A stretch of 64,000 bases of DNA from Vigna angularis (GCF_016808095.1 NC_068980.1:10400888-10464887), one strand, 5' to 3'; shown: positions 1 through 12,310, counted from the first letter of the stretch. Program-made: numbers and translations. The notes: generated by a model not told the origin, from the sequence alone.

Positions 1-12
1 TAATATGATATA

Positions 13-1557
13 GGTTTAATACATCATTTGGTCCCTAGTTTTTGAGTTTTTGTTCAAAGTTGTCCTACGTTTTAAAAAAGTTCAATTAGGCCCCATTTTT
101 CAATAAAAAATGTTTAAAATGGTTCTTTTGGCTTACGACGTTAAAAAAATAAGGGTACAATTGCCATCATGGCCAAAACTGGATGACCTATGCACTTATT
201 GATTGCGTGACAATGTGAAGTGAATTGACTTGGTGGAAATGTTTAAAGTTAAGTTATTGGGTGAAAGAAAAGGGTTAGGGGTGGTGAGGGTTCGTGCAAC
301 TTCTTCCCTTTTTTGAGCAAAGTGGTTGTGGGTAGATAAAAATGACTTCTTCCCAAGGTTGTTCTTCTTGTTCCAATACATGGTCGGAAAGAATTTCGCA
401 TTCCTCACATGATGGTGGTTGAACGGGAGGTAGGATAATCCCTCATTGCAAATGTAGTGATTTTGCTGTAAGAAAAGTGGCCAAAACTCCACAGAATGCT
501 GGTCGACAATTTTGGGATGTCGTCATTACAAGGTTTTATAAATACCCTTCTCACTTAATTATTTGGTGAATAATTGGGTGGGTCTTCAAGAGGGATGTAC
601 TGTAACTTTTTCAAGTGGTGTAATGAAGAAAAGATTGACGAAAGAGATGGTAAAATTGTTAGAGAAAGGATAAAATTGTTAGTTGGAGTTGTGTGTGTTG
701 TTATTGGGTGAACATTGTGACAATGTAGGTCTGTTTAGGTTGATGTTTGTAGGTGGGTCAATGTTTATATTAAGGTCTAGGTCAATGTTTATGTTCATGT
801 AATGTGAAGGTGAAGCTCAATGTTTACGTTTAGGTGTTTATATGTAATGTTAAATTTAGTTTTCCCTTTGGTAAAAAAATGTGCAATGTGGTCCCCTTTT
901 CAATTTCAAAACTGTGTACTTTGGTCCCAAATGGATATCAACAAAAAACACATGAAAGATATCTTTGACTTAGTTTCCACCATTAGTTTCCACCTGTAGT
1001 CCACCATCTCTGTCCACCTCCACTCCACCATCCACCTCCTCTCCATCATTACTTTCCACCTCCACTCCACCCTCTATTTCCACCTCAAACCGTAATCCCC
1101 AAATCCAAAAACAAGAACATCAAGTAAGTAGGTTAAGGTTAACAACACTTACCTCACGTACGTACACTCTTCAAATTTCACCTTCAAGGAATCACCACAC
1201 CACAGTGATTACAAGACCAGTTTCACCATGTTGTTAAACCCAGAAATCACGATAGGATTCTTAAATAAGGGTAATTTGATTTAACCCATTTCGTTAAACT
1301 TATCTGACATCATTATATATTTTTTTAAAATTGACACATTCAAATATATCATATGTGCCACGGATTCCAAAAACTTTACACGTCATTCAGTTTTGGACAC
1401 AAAGACAACTGCACCGTTATGTTTTTCACGCCATAAGCCAAAAGGACCATTTTGAACATTTTTTTAACGAAATATGGGGAATAACTGAACTTTTTTAAAA
1501 CATAGGAAGACTTTGAACAAAAACCCCAAAACTAGGGACAAAATTATGTATTAAACC
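13..1557. mobile_element. Non-autonomous Mutator-like element (MULE-1)
   Basis: The ends are GGTTTAATAC and its complement GTATTAAACC. They lie inside a perfect 9-bp direct repeat, TATGATATA, at 4-12 and 1558-1566, the target duplication length typical of Mutator-like elements. The terminal inverted repeats run for about 130 bp with mismatches; for example the stretch at 30-60 returns in reverse at about 1510-1540. No MURA-type transposase is visible, so the element would need one in trans. The interior carries a broken GRF zinc-finger ORF (342-711) and a pyrimidine-rich tract at about 980-1085 with repeated CCACC words. Confidence 0.85.
342..711 (+). pseudogene. Broken GRF-type zinc-finger ORF inside MULE-1
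   Basis: Reading from the ATG at 342 gives a Ser/Cys-rich start and then an in-frame TGA at 420-422. After it comes a zinc-binding signature: CKC at 447-455, then AVRKVAKTPQNAGRQFW (about 465-515), which matches the CxC...GRxFW core of GRF zinc fingers. The family usually has a Cys just after GRxFW; here that position is Asp. The downstream part returns in another frame at 601-711 as CNFFKWCNEE followed by a basic helix, so at least one frameshift lies between about 569 and 600. GRF proteins bind zinc and often nucleic acid, and small ones are common in plant mobile DNA. The copy is not functional. It could be an accessory ORF of the element family or a captured host gene; the sequence alone does not decide. 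Confidence 0.7.
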
Positions 1558-1567
1558 TATGATATAA

Positions 1568-1881
1568 ATCAAAACAAGTTTCACTTCTATTTCATACATA
1601 TAAATGTAAATGTAAATCTACACAGACCAAAGTGATTAATTGAGAAGTTTTTCATCATACCTTTGATCTCTAGCTTTTCTCTGTTCTTCTTCTGCTCTTT
1701 GTTTTCATTCTCTCAAAAGAGTAGCAAAGAAAAGCTAGAGATTCGTGTGGCGTGTGGGTGTGATTAAGAGTCTGGTGGAGCATGTATTCCAACAAGAAGT
1801 ATTATTTAGAAGTGAAAAATCCTTAGAGGTGAACAAGGAGGTCCAAGAAGCTTCAAAGATTTGATCAAGAAATAGTACAAT
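1568..1881 (+). other. Leader or LTR edge of truncated copia element
   Basis: This stretch lies between the MULE-1 target duplication and the copia gag start. I cannot place an LTR end or a primer site in it. A perfect 15-nt inverted repeat (ATCTCTAGCTTTTCT at 1666-1680, complement at 1728-1742) would fold into a hairpin with a pyrimidine-rich loop of 47 nt. Confidence 0.4.
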
Positions 1882-3330
1882 ATGATAGGGTTTGGAGAAA
1901 TACAGGGGCCACTTCCAGTTTTTGATGAGAAGTTGTTTGATGACTGGAAGATCAAGATTTTGGCCATTTTTGGTTTCCAGGACGTGGCAGAGGTGATAAT
2001 GGCCTTGAGGAACCAAGCAGCAAAGCAACAGATGAGGAGAAAAGAAACTACAAATTGCAACAGAAGTTGGATAGCAAGGCAAGATTTCTCATCTATCAAT
2101 AAAATGTCCAAAGCAGCAATTGTCAAGGAAATCTAGGAGATTTTGATGAAAACTTATGGTGATGGTGATAAAAATAAGAAGGTAAGGCTGCAAACTTTGA
2201 GAAGACAGTTTGAAATTCTGACCATGGATGAGGGTGAAACTATGGCAGAATATTTTGATAAGGTACATGAGCTTGTCAATGCTATGAGGGCATGAAAAGA
2301 TGGTATTACAGACCAGTATGTGGTGGACACGATCCTAAGAACTCTAACTCCAAGATTTGATCATGTGGTTGCGACTATTGAAGAAACTCGTGATTTGGAG
2401 ACCTTGGAGATTGAAGAATTGCAACATTCATTAGAAGCACATGAGTATCGAATCAATGAACGCAAGCAATGTCAAGAACAAGCATTGTAGGCCTAGTCTC
2501 AATATAAGGGCAACAAAGGGTTCAAGAAAGGTAACAAAGGCAGCACTAAACATAAAGAATCACTAGAACAATAAGGTGAAGATTCCAATGATTCAATCAA
2601 GTGCAAGAATCAGAAGTCTTGCACCAATTATGATAGTGAATGGAAGTTTGATAAGAAGAAAGTTAGGTGCTACAATTGTCGGAAATTTGGCCACTTCGCC
2701 AAGGAAAGTTGGAAGGGAAATGAAGCCAATAATAAACCAAAGAAGAAGGCTCATTCGGCCTAGGAGGATGTGTCAGATTCTGAAGTAGTGATGGTAATGG
2801 CTAACATAAAGGAAAATCAGCCAGAAAGTGCAGTCTGATATTTGGATTCTGGTTGTTCCACATACATGACCGAGAGGAAGGAATGATTTGTGAAAATGCA
2901 AGAGGCTATGCAGGAAAAATCAGATTTGTTGATGACAAAAGTCTAGCAGCAAAAGGTTATGGAAGGGTGGTCTTAAGGGATGGTGATGAGAGAGAAGTGG
3001 TGATTAAAGAAGTCCTATATGTACCAGGCCTAAAATCCAACCTGCTCAGTCTAGGCCAGCTGGTGCAGAAATGGTTTGTGATGAAAATGGAGAACAATTG
3101 TCTCATCATTTTTTACCAAGAGAAAAGACTCATTGTCCAAGCTCATTTGTCAAAGAACAAGACTTTTCGGGTGGTGATGAATGCAGTTAAACACCAATGT
3201 TTTGCTGCATCAGAAAACAATGCAAAATGGTTGTGGCATCTTAGGTTTGAACATCTAAATTTAAGAGATCTATCCCAGTTGAGCCAAAATGATATGATGA
3301 ATGACTTACCTATGATTAGATACTTTATGA
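1882..3330 (+). pseudogene. Truncated Ty1/copia gag-pol fragment
   Basis: From the ATG at 1882 the frame reads a copia Gag (UBN2-type): PVFDEKLFDDWKIKILAIFG near the start, then ILRTLTPRFDHVVATIEETR (about 2335-2394) and LETLEIEELQHSLEAHE. A zinc knuckle begins at 2668 with CYNC, but the last Cys has become Ser (CYNCRKFGHFAKES). The protease core YLDSGCSTYMT is at 2839-2871. The frame then shifts, and the GAG-pre-integrase region follows (VLYVPGLKSNLLSLGQL at about 3017-3067, WLWHLRFEHLNL near 3231) before similarity stops at about 3330. In-frame stops stand at 2134, 2293, 2488, 2494, 2572, 2761 and 2836, among others. Integrase core, reverse transcriptase, RNase H and the 3' LTR are missing. 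It is a dead, 3'-truncated copy, clearly older than the other coding elements here. Confidence 0.85.
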
Positions 3331-4484
3331 TATTACGATATTCCATCATACACAATAATAATCTAGATAGAACATATGAACATGATAAGATTATATTGCA
3401 CAAGAAGATTTATATCAATTTGAATTCACTACACTCAATCCGAATGAAATGAGAGTTTAACTACTCCTAGTCATCTAAAACATACAAGTTTAATGGAAGC
3501 ACAACATTTTGATGCACTTGGAGTAGCCTTTGACTAATTTTTTGAGTTTATCTGCATTTCCAAACACCAAAATTGCCTTTTCTCTTTCTTTCCCGACTAA
3601 TTAACCACTTACAAAAATTGACCGTTCACTGGGTAAGTAAACATGCAATCGTTGAGCAAAAAATCAATTGTTTCATATTAACTGCTCATGCTCGCTAAGC
3701 TAGACAATATACTTGTTGAGCGAATATCTTTCTTCTTTTGGCTGAGCGAACAAGTTATGGTTGAGTGAGAAGATCGTGGCAACATACTCCCATCCTACTT
3801 AAATCTTCATTTTCCTGTACAATAATCTAAAAAGGACCAACAACCTAAAACATGACAAAACAAGAAAATATTACATGCATCTTTCCATGAAGAGAACACA
3901 TAAGGCATGAATAATACAAATTGAAGGGTAAAAGCATGAATAATAAGTATTAATTACACTTATCAGTCAGTTAGGGATTGATCTTAACTAAGATTAATAT
4001 TTATAAAATGTCAAAGGTACACCCTCTTCTTTAGATATATGTGAGTAAACCTCACCTTGCAATTCAATTTGTGGAATCATTAGTGCAAAATATATTTTTT
4101 ACAATTTCCCTTCATGCTACACATCTTTGCCACTAGTGTCTTCCTCATTCACAACCATGTATTCTGCCAATGCTGATAGAGCCACTCCTCCTTCCTTTTC
4201 TCTTTGTTTTCTGTTTCGGGTAATTACTATGAGTGAATGTAGATACTGAAAACTAAAGATAGAGTATTGCGAAGTGGAAGGGAAGCATCGTTTATGATTT
4301 TATTTATGTATGTGTGAACATTTTGATGATGGAAAAAAATGAATGTGCAGTGAATGGATCTGGTTGTGCCTTTGTCCTTACGTTGCCTGTGATTTTAGTT
4401 TTAGTGGTTTTAAGATGAAGGATAATTGAAAATTGAAAATGGAATAAATGGTAGTAAATAGAGAGGATTAGTGATAAAAGAGTT
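3331..4484. other. Unassigned AT-rich sequence
   Basis: No ORF with recognisable motifs, no clean terminal repeats. Around 3700-3770 there are several GAGCGA and GCTCGCTAAGC-like words of the kind often seen inside legume LTRs, so part of it may be decayed LTR. Confidence 0.3.
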
Positions 4485-4486
4485 TG

Positions 4487-4643
4487 ACTTTTATACCGGT
4501 TATGAAAATAACAGGTATAAAAATTGAAACTTTTATATCGGTTCTAGAGCCAGTATAAAAATTCGAATATTTTCTATACCTTCTACTTTTATACCTGTTC
4601 GAAAACTACTATAAAAAGCTTTTTTTAACAGGTATAAAAATTC
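4487..4643. repeat. Palindromic TATACC / GGTATA motif array
   Basis: About seven copies of a TTTTATACC(G)GTT motif, alternating in orientation (TTTTATACCGGTT, then AACAGGTATAAAA and variants), occur within 160 bp at roughly 20-30 bp spacing. Such sub-terminal, alternating motifs are typical of the ends of CACTA-type DNA transposons. I could not find the CACTA terminus itself, so the assignment is tentative. Confidence 0.45.
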
Positions 4644-4840
4644 TTTTCTGCACATGTGAGTTGAGTTAGACTTAAAGTCTATTTGTTAACATAGTATTAG
4701 AGTCATGTGTTAGAGTTTATCATAACAAGATTTATGTTTGTTGGACATTTAATTTTAGCCACTATCAGACCGCTATTAGACTATCCATTAATGTTAGTCT
4801 CAAGCTCGATATGTAAATACCTTGGTGTGAGGAGTGTGTT

Positions 4841-5404
4841 TAGGGATGGCAACGGGGCGGGTCGGGCACGAGTAGTGCCTACCCGCAACCCGACCCGCCG
4901 GATAAAACTGTATCCGCTACCTGACCCACTACCCGCACGAGTACCCGTTTTAAAAATACCCGCAGGTATTATAAACCCACGGGTACCCGCGGGTATTATA
5001 AACCCACAGGTACCCGCGGGTATTATAAACCCACGGGTACCCGCAGATACCCGCAAAAAATAAAAAAAATATATATTTAATACATTTTTAAAATAAAATT
5101 TAAATAAAAGTACAAAAAATATATATAATATAATATAAATTAAATTAAATTTTAATTTTAATTAAATTTAACCTAATAAAATATAATTTTATTTTATTTT
5201 TAATTAAATTTAATTAAAAGATATATAAATTATTAATTTTTTTTTTAATTTTTTACGGGTAATGGGTATGCGCGGGGCGGGTAGTATACTACCCGTACCC
5301 GACCCATTTAGAAGCAGGTATTAAAATACTCGTTACCCGTTACCCGCGGGTAGTAAATATCCGCGAATAATAACTACCCGCCGCGGATTTTATCTGCGGA
5401 TATA
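4841..5404. mobile_element. hAT-like element remnant, one end intact
   Basis: The left end reads TAGGGATGGCAACGGGGCGG, a start I recognise from plant hAT elements. Sub-terminal sequence is GC-rich with many GGGTA/TACCC words. The same kind of sequence returns in inverted order at 5250-5400, with an AT-only core between (about 5060-5245). The expected complementary end TTGCCATCCCTA is absent and no 8-bp target duplication is found, so the right end looks lost. No transposase is present. Confidence 0.6.
4958..5038. repeat. 27-bp tandem repeat, three copies
   Basis: Units 4958-4984, 4985-5011 and 5012-5038 differ at one or two bases each. Each unit joins ACCCGC(A/G)GGT and ACCCAC(G/A)GGT around TATTATAA. 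Because 27 is a multiple of three, the array gives open frames on both strands (repeating VPAGIINPR on plus), which should not be taken as genes. Confidence 0.9.
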
Positions 5405-8400
5405 TAAAGGTTGGAGTGAACAAATTTATATTGCTAAAGTATAGCAACTTTGGTATTTATGAATTAAATGGATTTGTGAAATTGATCCACAATATAAAAT
5501 TTTTACAGATTAATTTAGAGTTAATTATGGAATCTTGAATTAAAACACTTTAATTTATATTAAAAAATAATTGTTTACAAGTCCAACAACAAAGAGTGTA
5601 TGTTGAGTTGATTTGGTTAACCTAAAAGAGATTGAACAAATATTGAACTAAAATCCTCAAGAAACAATAGGAATAAATGTTCAATTTTCATTTATAAAAC
5701 ATTTAGTTAAATAATATTTTTAGCTTGAACAAAAATATTTTGTTTGAAGAAAACATGCTTGCTAGACTGAAAATATGCTTGTTTGGACAAAGATTGGCAA
5801 ACTCTGAATTAAATTGTAGTGTTATTTTTGCTTGAAAAAAAATGTTTTACTTAAACAAAAATAAAGCTAAAAATAAAGTTATTTATAACTCTATTTTTAC
5901 TCCAACAAAAATAGGGTAGAGAGTAAAGGTTGATTCTCTGTTATATTTTTGTTTAACCTAAAATCATTTGTTCGACCAAAAATATTAAAGAAATCTACTT
6001 CAAAAATAGATTCAAATCAAATTTCAAAAATAATTCCAAAAGAATTTTAATAATACAAATTTTAAACAATTCAAATGATTATTTCAAACAATAATATACT
6101 CAAACATCATTCTTTATTAATTTTAAATCATTCTTAGTTCCTTAAATTAAAATACCCATGTCAATTTCATAAATACCTTAAGAAAATATATAAAAATATA
6201 TTAAACTTATCAAAATCTTATTCAAAATCCAATTCAAAAACATTTTATACTTCACATGCATAATCTAATCATCACATCAACATATCAATAAGATTATCTA
6301 AATTCAAAACATTTTAAATAATCACTCAACAAACAAAACTCAATAGCATGATAGTTTAGGCAACCAAACAAATTCTCAACCAATCACAATCTTTACACAA
6401 AATTCAAAATGTTGCAATTATGTCACTTTCACATTCATATCATTTAATCTAGAGATATACGAAGATATAAACAGTTCGTTTTACTTGAATGTTTATCCTT
6501 AAACAAAAACCTCCAAATCCAAACATGGAAACTACTCAAAACTTAGAAACTATATTTGAAAAATGGACCAAATAAAAATGTTCTTGAAGTCCTTTTATGA
6601 AGAGGTGTAATCAGATTTTGAAAAGGATGAGATATAAAAAAATATATTAAAGAGAAGGAAAGAGAAGAGAAAAGAAAAAGGTGAGTGAGAATGGTTAAAA
6701 GAAAACAAGAGACGGAGAATATAATTTTATTTCTAATTAGAGAAATAATCTAAACTAATATCATAATTTAAAAAGTATCATGATTAAAGAAACATTAGTT
6801 GGGATGAAACGATGAAGAATATGAAAGTTTCTTGCCAAATATCACGAATGTTTTATATACGATTTCGTTCTATTTTACAACTAAAAACTATAAATTATTA
6901 TTAGATCTCATTTAGAAAGAAACTTTCATATCTTTTTAAAAGTTAATGTCATGTATGAAATCACTAATACCTCAACTTAAAGAAACATAAAAAAAAAAAT
7001 TCGCTATTGAAAAAACACAAATTATATCAGTTAAAATAAATTTAAAACCTGTTGGATTTTGTAATCCTTCTACCACATTAAAATAAAAGACACGAATTTC
7101 ATATTTATTTTATTTTATACTAATTACTAAATGTAATATATCATTTTAATAGTGTTTAACTATCATAGGAATAATCACAAGTATAATACAAAGAAGAACT
7201 ACATCAAAGAAATATATAAGATGTTGTTACACTTATCCAAATATAGTTATAACACCAAAATACATCCTATATTACTAAGAGTGATAGTAAGCTCAACTAA
7301 AAGCATACTAGAATTTACAAAAAAACCTATATGCACAAAAGATAACATCCTACTTTATATTTCTACATAGTCATTGTCCCACACCTGATCCACATGGTCC
7401 ACATAACATCATCATCTACTTACATCATTAAAGTGATAAATACAAATAAGAACATAAATACACAAACAAAACAAAAATAGAAAAGTAAACTAATTTATCA
7501 AAAGAACATACATAAAACAAAAATGTAGATTTTAACTCATAAAGGTATATAAATTAATCTTAAGGCATAAAACCATTAATTCTAGACTTGACCATTGATG
7601 TCAAACTCTAGCGGGTTATGCAATTCGAGTGGTCTCTAGTGCTCTGGAGAGCCATTAACAATGGGTTTCACCCTACCACACACAAAGTTAGTATGTTAAC
7701 GCCTTAGGCTAAGGTAAAACTTCTATAGTAGGACCTTTTGCTCCTCTAACAACATACTCCGCCTTTCTCTACTTAAGATTTGATGATTATTAAAGCATTA
7801 GGATAATCCCTAATACGAAATCCTTGCATCAATACATACACTACTTAACCATTACTAGAATTTCTCCTTGAAATTCCTTTCTCAACATACTTTATCCATA
7901 CATACAACAATATTATAATCAATTAGGCATCCTACATCCACAATAAACATACATAGAATCCCATATAAACCATTTCAAACAAGCAAGGATAAGAAATTCA
8001 CAAAAAACCATACTAGTGCTCAAACTGACGCTTAACGCAAAAGCTCTTGCAAAAGAGAGCGCTTAGCACCAAGTTTAACGCTCAGTGCTAGAGCTCTCAC
8101 AAATTGTCTCGCTTAGTGAGACCAACTTGTCGCTCAGCAAAAATAAATTAAAAAGGTTCCAGAATTGCAGTGGTAATTAACACTTAGCGGTACCCTATCA
8201 CCGTTCCACGCCACACCATAAGCATAATTAGTCACTTAATGGTGAAAGTTGGCGCCAGGCGGTCTGGAGCACAACTTCTATACTTTCACAACCACGCTAC
8301 GCTCAACGCAACACCAACATTGCTTAACATCATATAAAAAATCGAGAACTTCAACACTGATTTGGAGAACGAGATACCTATTCAAATGATCAAATTAGTA

Positions 8401-9812
8401 TTCTTGACTCAGTGCATGACTCAAAAACAACTTTCAATGTTAGAATGAATACCAATTTTCTCAAATGGCCAAATTTACAGTTCTTTAACTCCACTAATTC
8501 AACCAAAAACGAGCAACATTCAACAATAAACGACAACAGGTTTTCCACATACCAAACTACAAATTTAAGATCAGTTCAAATATGCAACACAAGTTATAAA
8601 CGCATCAATATCTTTAAAATAGGTGATAGTTAGTTTCCCTTACCTTTTAGAGGATCAAACTAAGAGTTTTAAAACAACACCATAAGCGGAAAGAACTCAA
8701 TATGCTCCTACAAACCACAAAAAAACCACCGTTAGAACCACTGATTATAGAAGACTCAGATGACAAGTGCAAGAAACAACTTCTCACATGCATGGAAAAA
8801 TGCACAAACTAAAAAAATAGTAAAAAATAACTTATTCTTTTACAGAAAGTGATCAGACATACTTGAAGATCTCGCCTCAGTGTTCACTCACGTAATTTGA
8901 TCTCTATACAAATAAACTAAATATTAGAAAATTAAGAAAGAACAAATTTTAAAAAAATAATACTTTTTTATGATGAAACTCGTTAACTAAAATTCTATTT
9001 ATATATTTAAATTTTTAATATTAAAATAAGGAACTCTCAGTTTTTAAAATATAATGTTACTTATAATACACCATTTTCTAGAAAGTACGGACTACAGTGA
9101 AAGTGAATCATGGTTCACGACTTTATGTTGCATTGGTTAGACAGAATTGATTTAAGACAAAGAAAATAGTAAGTTCTTTTATTCAAATTTTAGCAGACTT
9201 TATAATTATGTAAAATGAAGTAAGGGGTTAAATTTAACATCATAAAATCAAGAACTTCTTTTTGTAGGTGATATGGTAAGATGAATGTGAGGAAATATTA
9301 ATTTTTTCTAGACAAAACACGTGTTCAGGCCGAGACAACATAGAAAACAGAATTTTCACTGAAGCAAAATATGAATAGAGAGCATCATTCCACAGTACAG
9401 GCAAGCCTTTTTTCCTAACAAAACTGAAAAGGAATTATAGCTCAAAGAAAAACTAGACTAGGAGGCACCATGACTCTGGAAGAAAGAAAAATTCTGAAAT
9501 ACTTGATCCAACAATTTTAATTTTAATTTGTCACAGGTGCACTACAGAATTAAATTCAATACAAATATACAACAATTTAACAGTCTTTAATAAACAACTT
9601 CGATTATACAAATTTTAAAAACAATATAATCACATTGAAAGTACGGTTAGAAAAAATGTTTGATTAATATTTTGTTGAAGTTCTTATTAATTGTTTGAAA
9701 TTGTAACATACCAATAATGCTTTTTATTTAGTGGGGCTAAATTAACTTCTTAAAAGATTAAAATTAAAACATAATTCATTATATTTATTCTATAATTAAT
9801 TATATCAATTAC
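5405..9812. other. AT-rich intergenic sequence
   Basis: No coding region with recognisable motifs. Long stretches exceed 75% A+T. A slightly GC-richer island at about 7580-8700 is listed separately. Confidence 0.6.
7580..8700. repeat. Decayed LTR-like remnant
   Basis: Words around 7765-7815 (CCTTTCTCTACTTAAGAT, then ATTAGGATAATCC) match in order and spacing the solo LTR at 48465-48515 (TCTTTCTCTACTTGAGACT, then ATCAGGATAACC). A second shared block is TAGTTTCCCTTACCTTT at 8630 against TAGCTCCCCCTACCTCT at 48769. The region 8030-8310 is rich in GCTCAGC/GCTTAGC words. I see no ends, so this is a diverged relative rather than a bounded copy. Confidence 0.3.
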
Positions 9813-9843
9813 TTTTATTATTATTATTTTATTATTATTATTA

Positions 9844-9874
<31 letters not shown>

Positions 9875-9875
9875 T
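9813..9875. repeat. (TTA)n microsatellite
   Basis: Nearly pure TTA/TTTTA repeats end 1 bp before the 3' LTR of the sirevirus-like element; the last bases are part of its target duplication. Confidence 0.9.
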
Positions 9876-9876
9876 C

Positions 9877-10908
9877 TGTTAGAATCGCTGCAACAGAATT
9901 ATTAGCGTGGAACAAACCAAGAGGGGGTGAATTGGTTATATACTTTTATTTTGCCTTTTATTATTTTTTTTCTTAATTTTTCTTACTGAGCAGATAATTA
10001 AATATAAATGACAGAGTAAGGGAAAGAGAAAAATTGCACAGGTGATTTTATCCTGGTTCAGATCACTCGGATCCTACGTCCAGTCGCTTATCTCAAACAA
10101 GATAAACCTTTTTCACTAACACAAAACAGTTACAAATATTAATCACAAAGAAAAACAATTTGTAAGAGTTTAGAAACACCACCTCTCTTGAAACCACAAG
10201 AAACGAACTTACACTTCCTTTGAATCTTCACAAAGGATGACCACCTCCTTCGAATGCTTCACGAAGGATGATTCTCTTCCAGGCACTTCCTCGGATACAC
10301 CAAAGATGAACAAGCTATTCCTCTGTCACCGCAGTAGCACTTCAGGACTTTGCATCCTTAGCTTCAACAATCTCACAGAGTTCTCAAAGAGTTCAGAGGT
10401 CTTTTGCACAAGGGAAGAGTTGTTTTTGAGATAAAGAGTGAGCCATCTTATAGACTCAGCCTAATACCCTTCCATTCTTCGAAAACGGGCCATCTAACGC
10501 ATTAAATCGATTAACACAAGTATTAATCGATTAAAATGAGTACAACGACTAGTTTTCCAAATCTGAAACCCCCAACGGCTAGTGTTAATCGATTATTCTC
10601 AGGAATAATCGATTATTATTAGCTTTAATCGATTATTACAAGGGCATTTGGGTTTTCAGTGCCAGCCTCATTTTAATCGATTAAAACTGGGTTTAATCGA
10701 TTGAAACAGCTTGTGGATGATTCTCAACAGTAAATAAATCAAATATAAATTACAAGAATCAACCCTAATACATATTGGAGCACTATTACATCAACTTTGA
10801 TTATTATAAAAGCTTTATAAAATACAGAGATCTTCAATTTGTCTTTATGGATCTTGACTTGTGTAAATCTGTTCATCATCAAAACTTCATCTTTGATTTT
10901 TGCTAACA
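9877..10908 (-). repeat. 3' LTR of the sirevirus-like element
   Basis: 1032 bp, TG...CA ends. It holds seven copies of the palindrome-centred word AATCGATT between 10503 and 10700. Compared with the partner LTR it lacks about 10 bp near 10355 and one palindrome-containing unit near 10610. Confidence 0.92.
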
Positions 10909-11080
10909 TTCTCCCCTTTTTTGATGATGATCAAAAATTCTCCTGAGTTTAAAGCTTTTTAATAATCTGAAACAACCACAACTCACGAAAGGAGAGATTA
11001 ATAGAGAAATAAAGAAATAAAGAGTTTAAACTATCTTCTCCCCCTTTTTGATCATAAAAAAAAAATATGTGCTCCCCCTT
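10909..11080 (-). other. Multiple polypurine tracts
   Basis: On the minus strand the LTR is preceded directly by AAAAAAGGGGAGAA (10909-10922). Two more tracts, AAAAAGGGGGAGAAG (11035-11049) and AAGGGGGAGC (11071-11080), lie upstream. Plus-strand DNA synthesis starts at such tracts, and repeated tracts are a known feature of Sireviruses. Confidence 0.75.
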
Positions 11081-11188
11081 AATAAAAAGAAATTATGCAT
11101 AGAAGAAAAAGAAATGAACAACTTTTTTTTGAATTTAAAAAAAATGCATACAATCATAAAGATAAACAACAAAACAAACAAAGAGGAT

Positions 11189-12310
11189 CTAGAAATCATT
11201 ACTTGCGTCACTATTAAAGTGCCACTCTAATCTTGAAATCCTAGTGTCTAGATTTCTGAGATGAGTACATATTTCTTCGTGGCGAGTGTTTTGAATGTTC
11301 ATCATCTCATTTTGGAGGCGAGCCATCTCAGTCATTTGTCTAGAGAGACTCTCTAGACTATATTCCTCATGCACTTGAGATGGGCCAGCAACATGTGTGG
11401 GGTCAGGCATGGGGATATCCGCAGCTTCGTCTGCATTTTCTTGCCCACCAATGGCATCCTCAGGGTGGATGTAGGAGAGTCCTTGTTTGATAAAACCCAT
11501 TTGCCTCAAGGAGTTGTCTCCAATCTTATGACCCGGAAGGACAATCTCATGATGTTCATTTGTGACATCTACTCCTTTGTACTCACAAATTTGGGAAACA
11601 AGAAGAGGATATGGAAGAGGTGCAGCATCTAACCTTTTGGCCTTGAACATTATTGTCTGAATCAGGTGAGGCCAATTTAGTGGAATGCTTTGAAGTATTC
11701 CATACATAAGGATGAGATCAGTCTCAGAGCATTGGGCATGATTTGACCCTCTAGGGCACAAAAGCCACACAATAAGGTAGTGCAAGAGGCGTTCTTCCAT
11801 CTTGAGTCCACCAGCAAGGAAGAGACGAGCATTGTGTTGTCGAGGATTGCGGAGAAATGACTGGTACACCGCAATCTTGTTGAATTGAGCAAAGTCATTC
11901 AGAATAATTTGAGAATTTTCTAAAACAGGGACTTTTGCTACAATTGTCCAAATGTCATTGTCCAAGACAATGTCCACACCTTTCACCCTTGTTTGGAAAA
12001 CCCCATCACGAACCTTTAAATTAAAATAGAAGATGCGAACAAGATCTGGATAGTACCTTCCACGGAGTTCCATTATGTGTTGAACTCCTTGTTCAATGAT
12101 GAGATTGGGAAAGGAGAAGTTGTAGGATGTATACCAAGCGAGATCAATGAATTTTTGTTTGATGAGCTTCCTTTCCTTCCAAAATTGTGAGAATGACTGT
12201 TGATCTTGCTCATCGGAAAGTCACCCTTCTATGGTAGCATCTCTTCTGCGAACATTACTCTCTGAAACTCCACTTGTTCTTCTTCTCCTTCTTCTTGAAG
12301 GTTCAGCCAT
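11189..12310 (-). pseudogene. Sirevirus 3' ORF (plant transposon protein domain, env-like position)
   Basis: The frame starts at the ATG at 12310 with an Arg-rich N-terminus (AEPSRRRRRRTSG) and runs 373 codons to 11189, broken only by a TGA at codon 30 (12221-12223). The body contains MELRGRYYPDLVRIFYFNL (from 12073), then VKGVDIVLDNDIW and LYHxLI-like helices ending in CPRGSNHAQCSETDLILMYG. I recognise this arrangement as the putative plant transposon protein domain found downstream of pol in many Sirevirus-type elements. The C-terminal 60 residues (YSLESLSRQMTEMARLQNEM onwards) look like a coiled coil. Some authors call ORFs in this place env-like; I see no signal peptide and no clear membrane segment here. 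Function is unknown. The 384-bp gap to pol holds ATCGAT palindromes but no other gene. Confidence 0.7.

Noticed and set aside
4707..5063. 118- and 91-codon ORFs with repeating Pro-Ala-Gly-Ile units
   Set aside because: They come from the 27-bp repeat inside a hAT-like element; the repeat length keeps both strands open.
10237..10434. 65-codon plus-strand ORF
   Set aside because: It is inside the 3' LTR of the sirevirus-like element, antisense to it, and has no recognisable motif.
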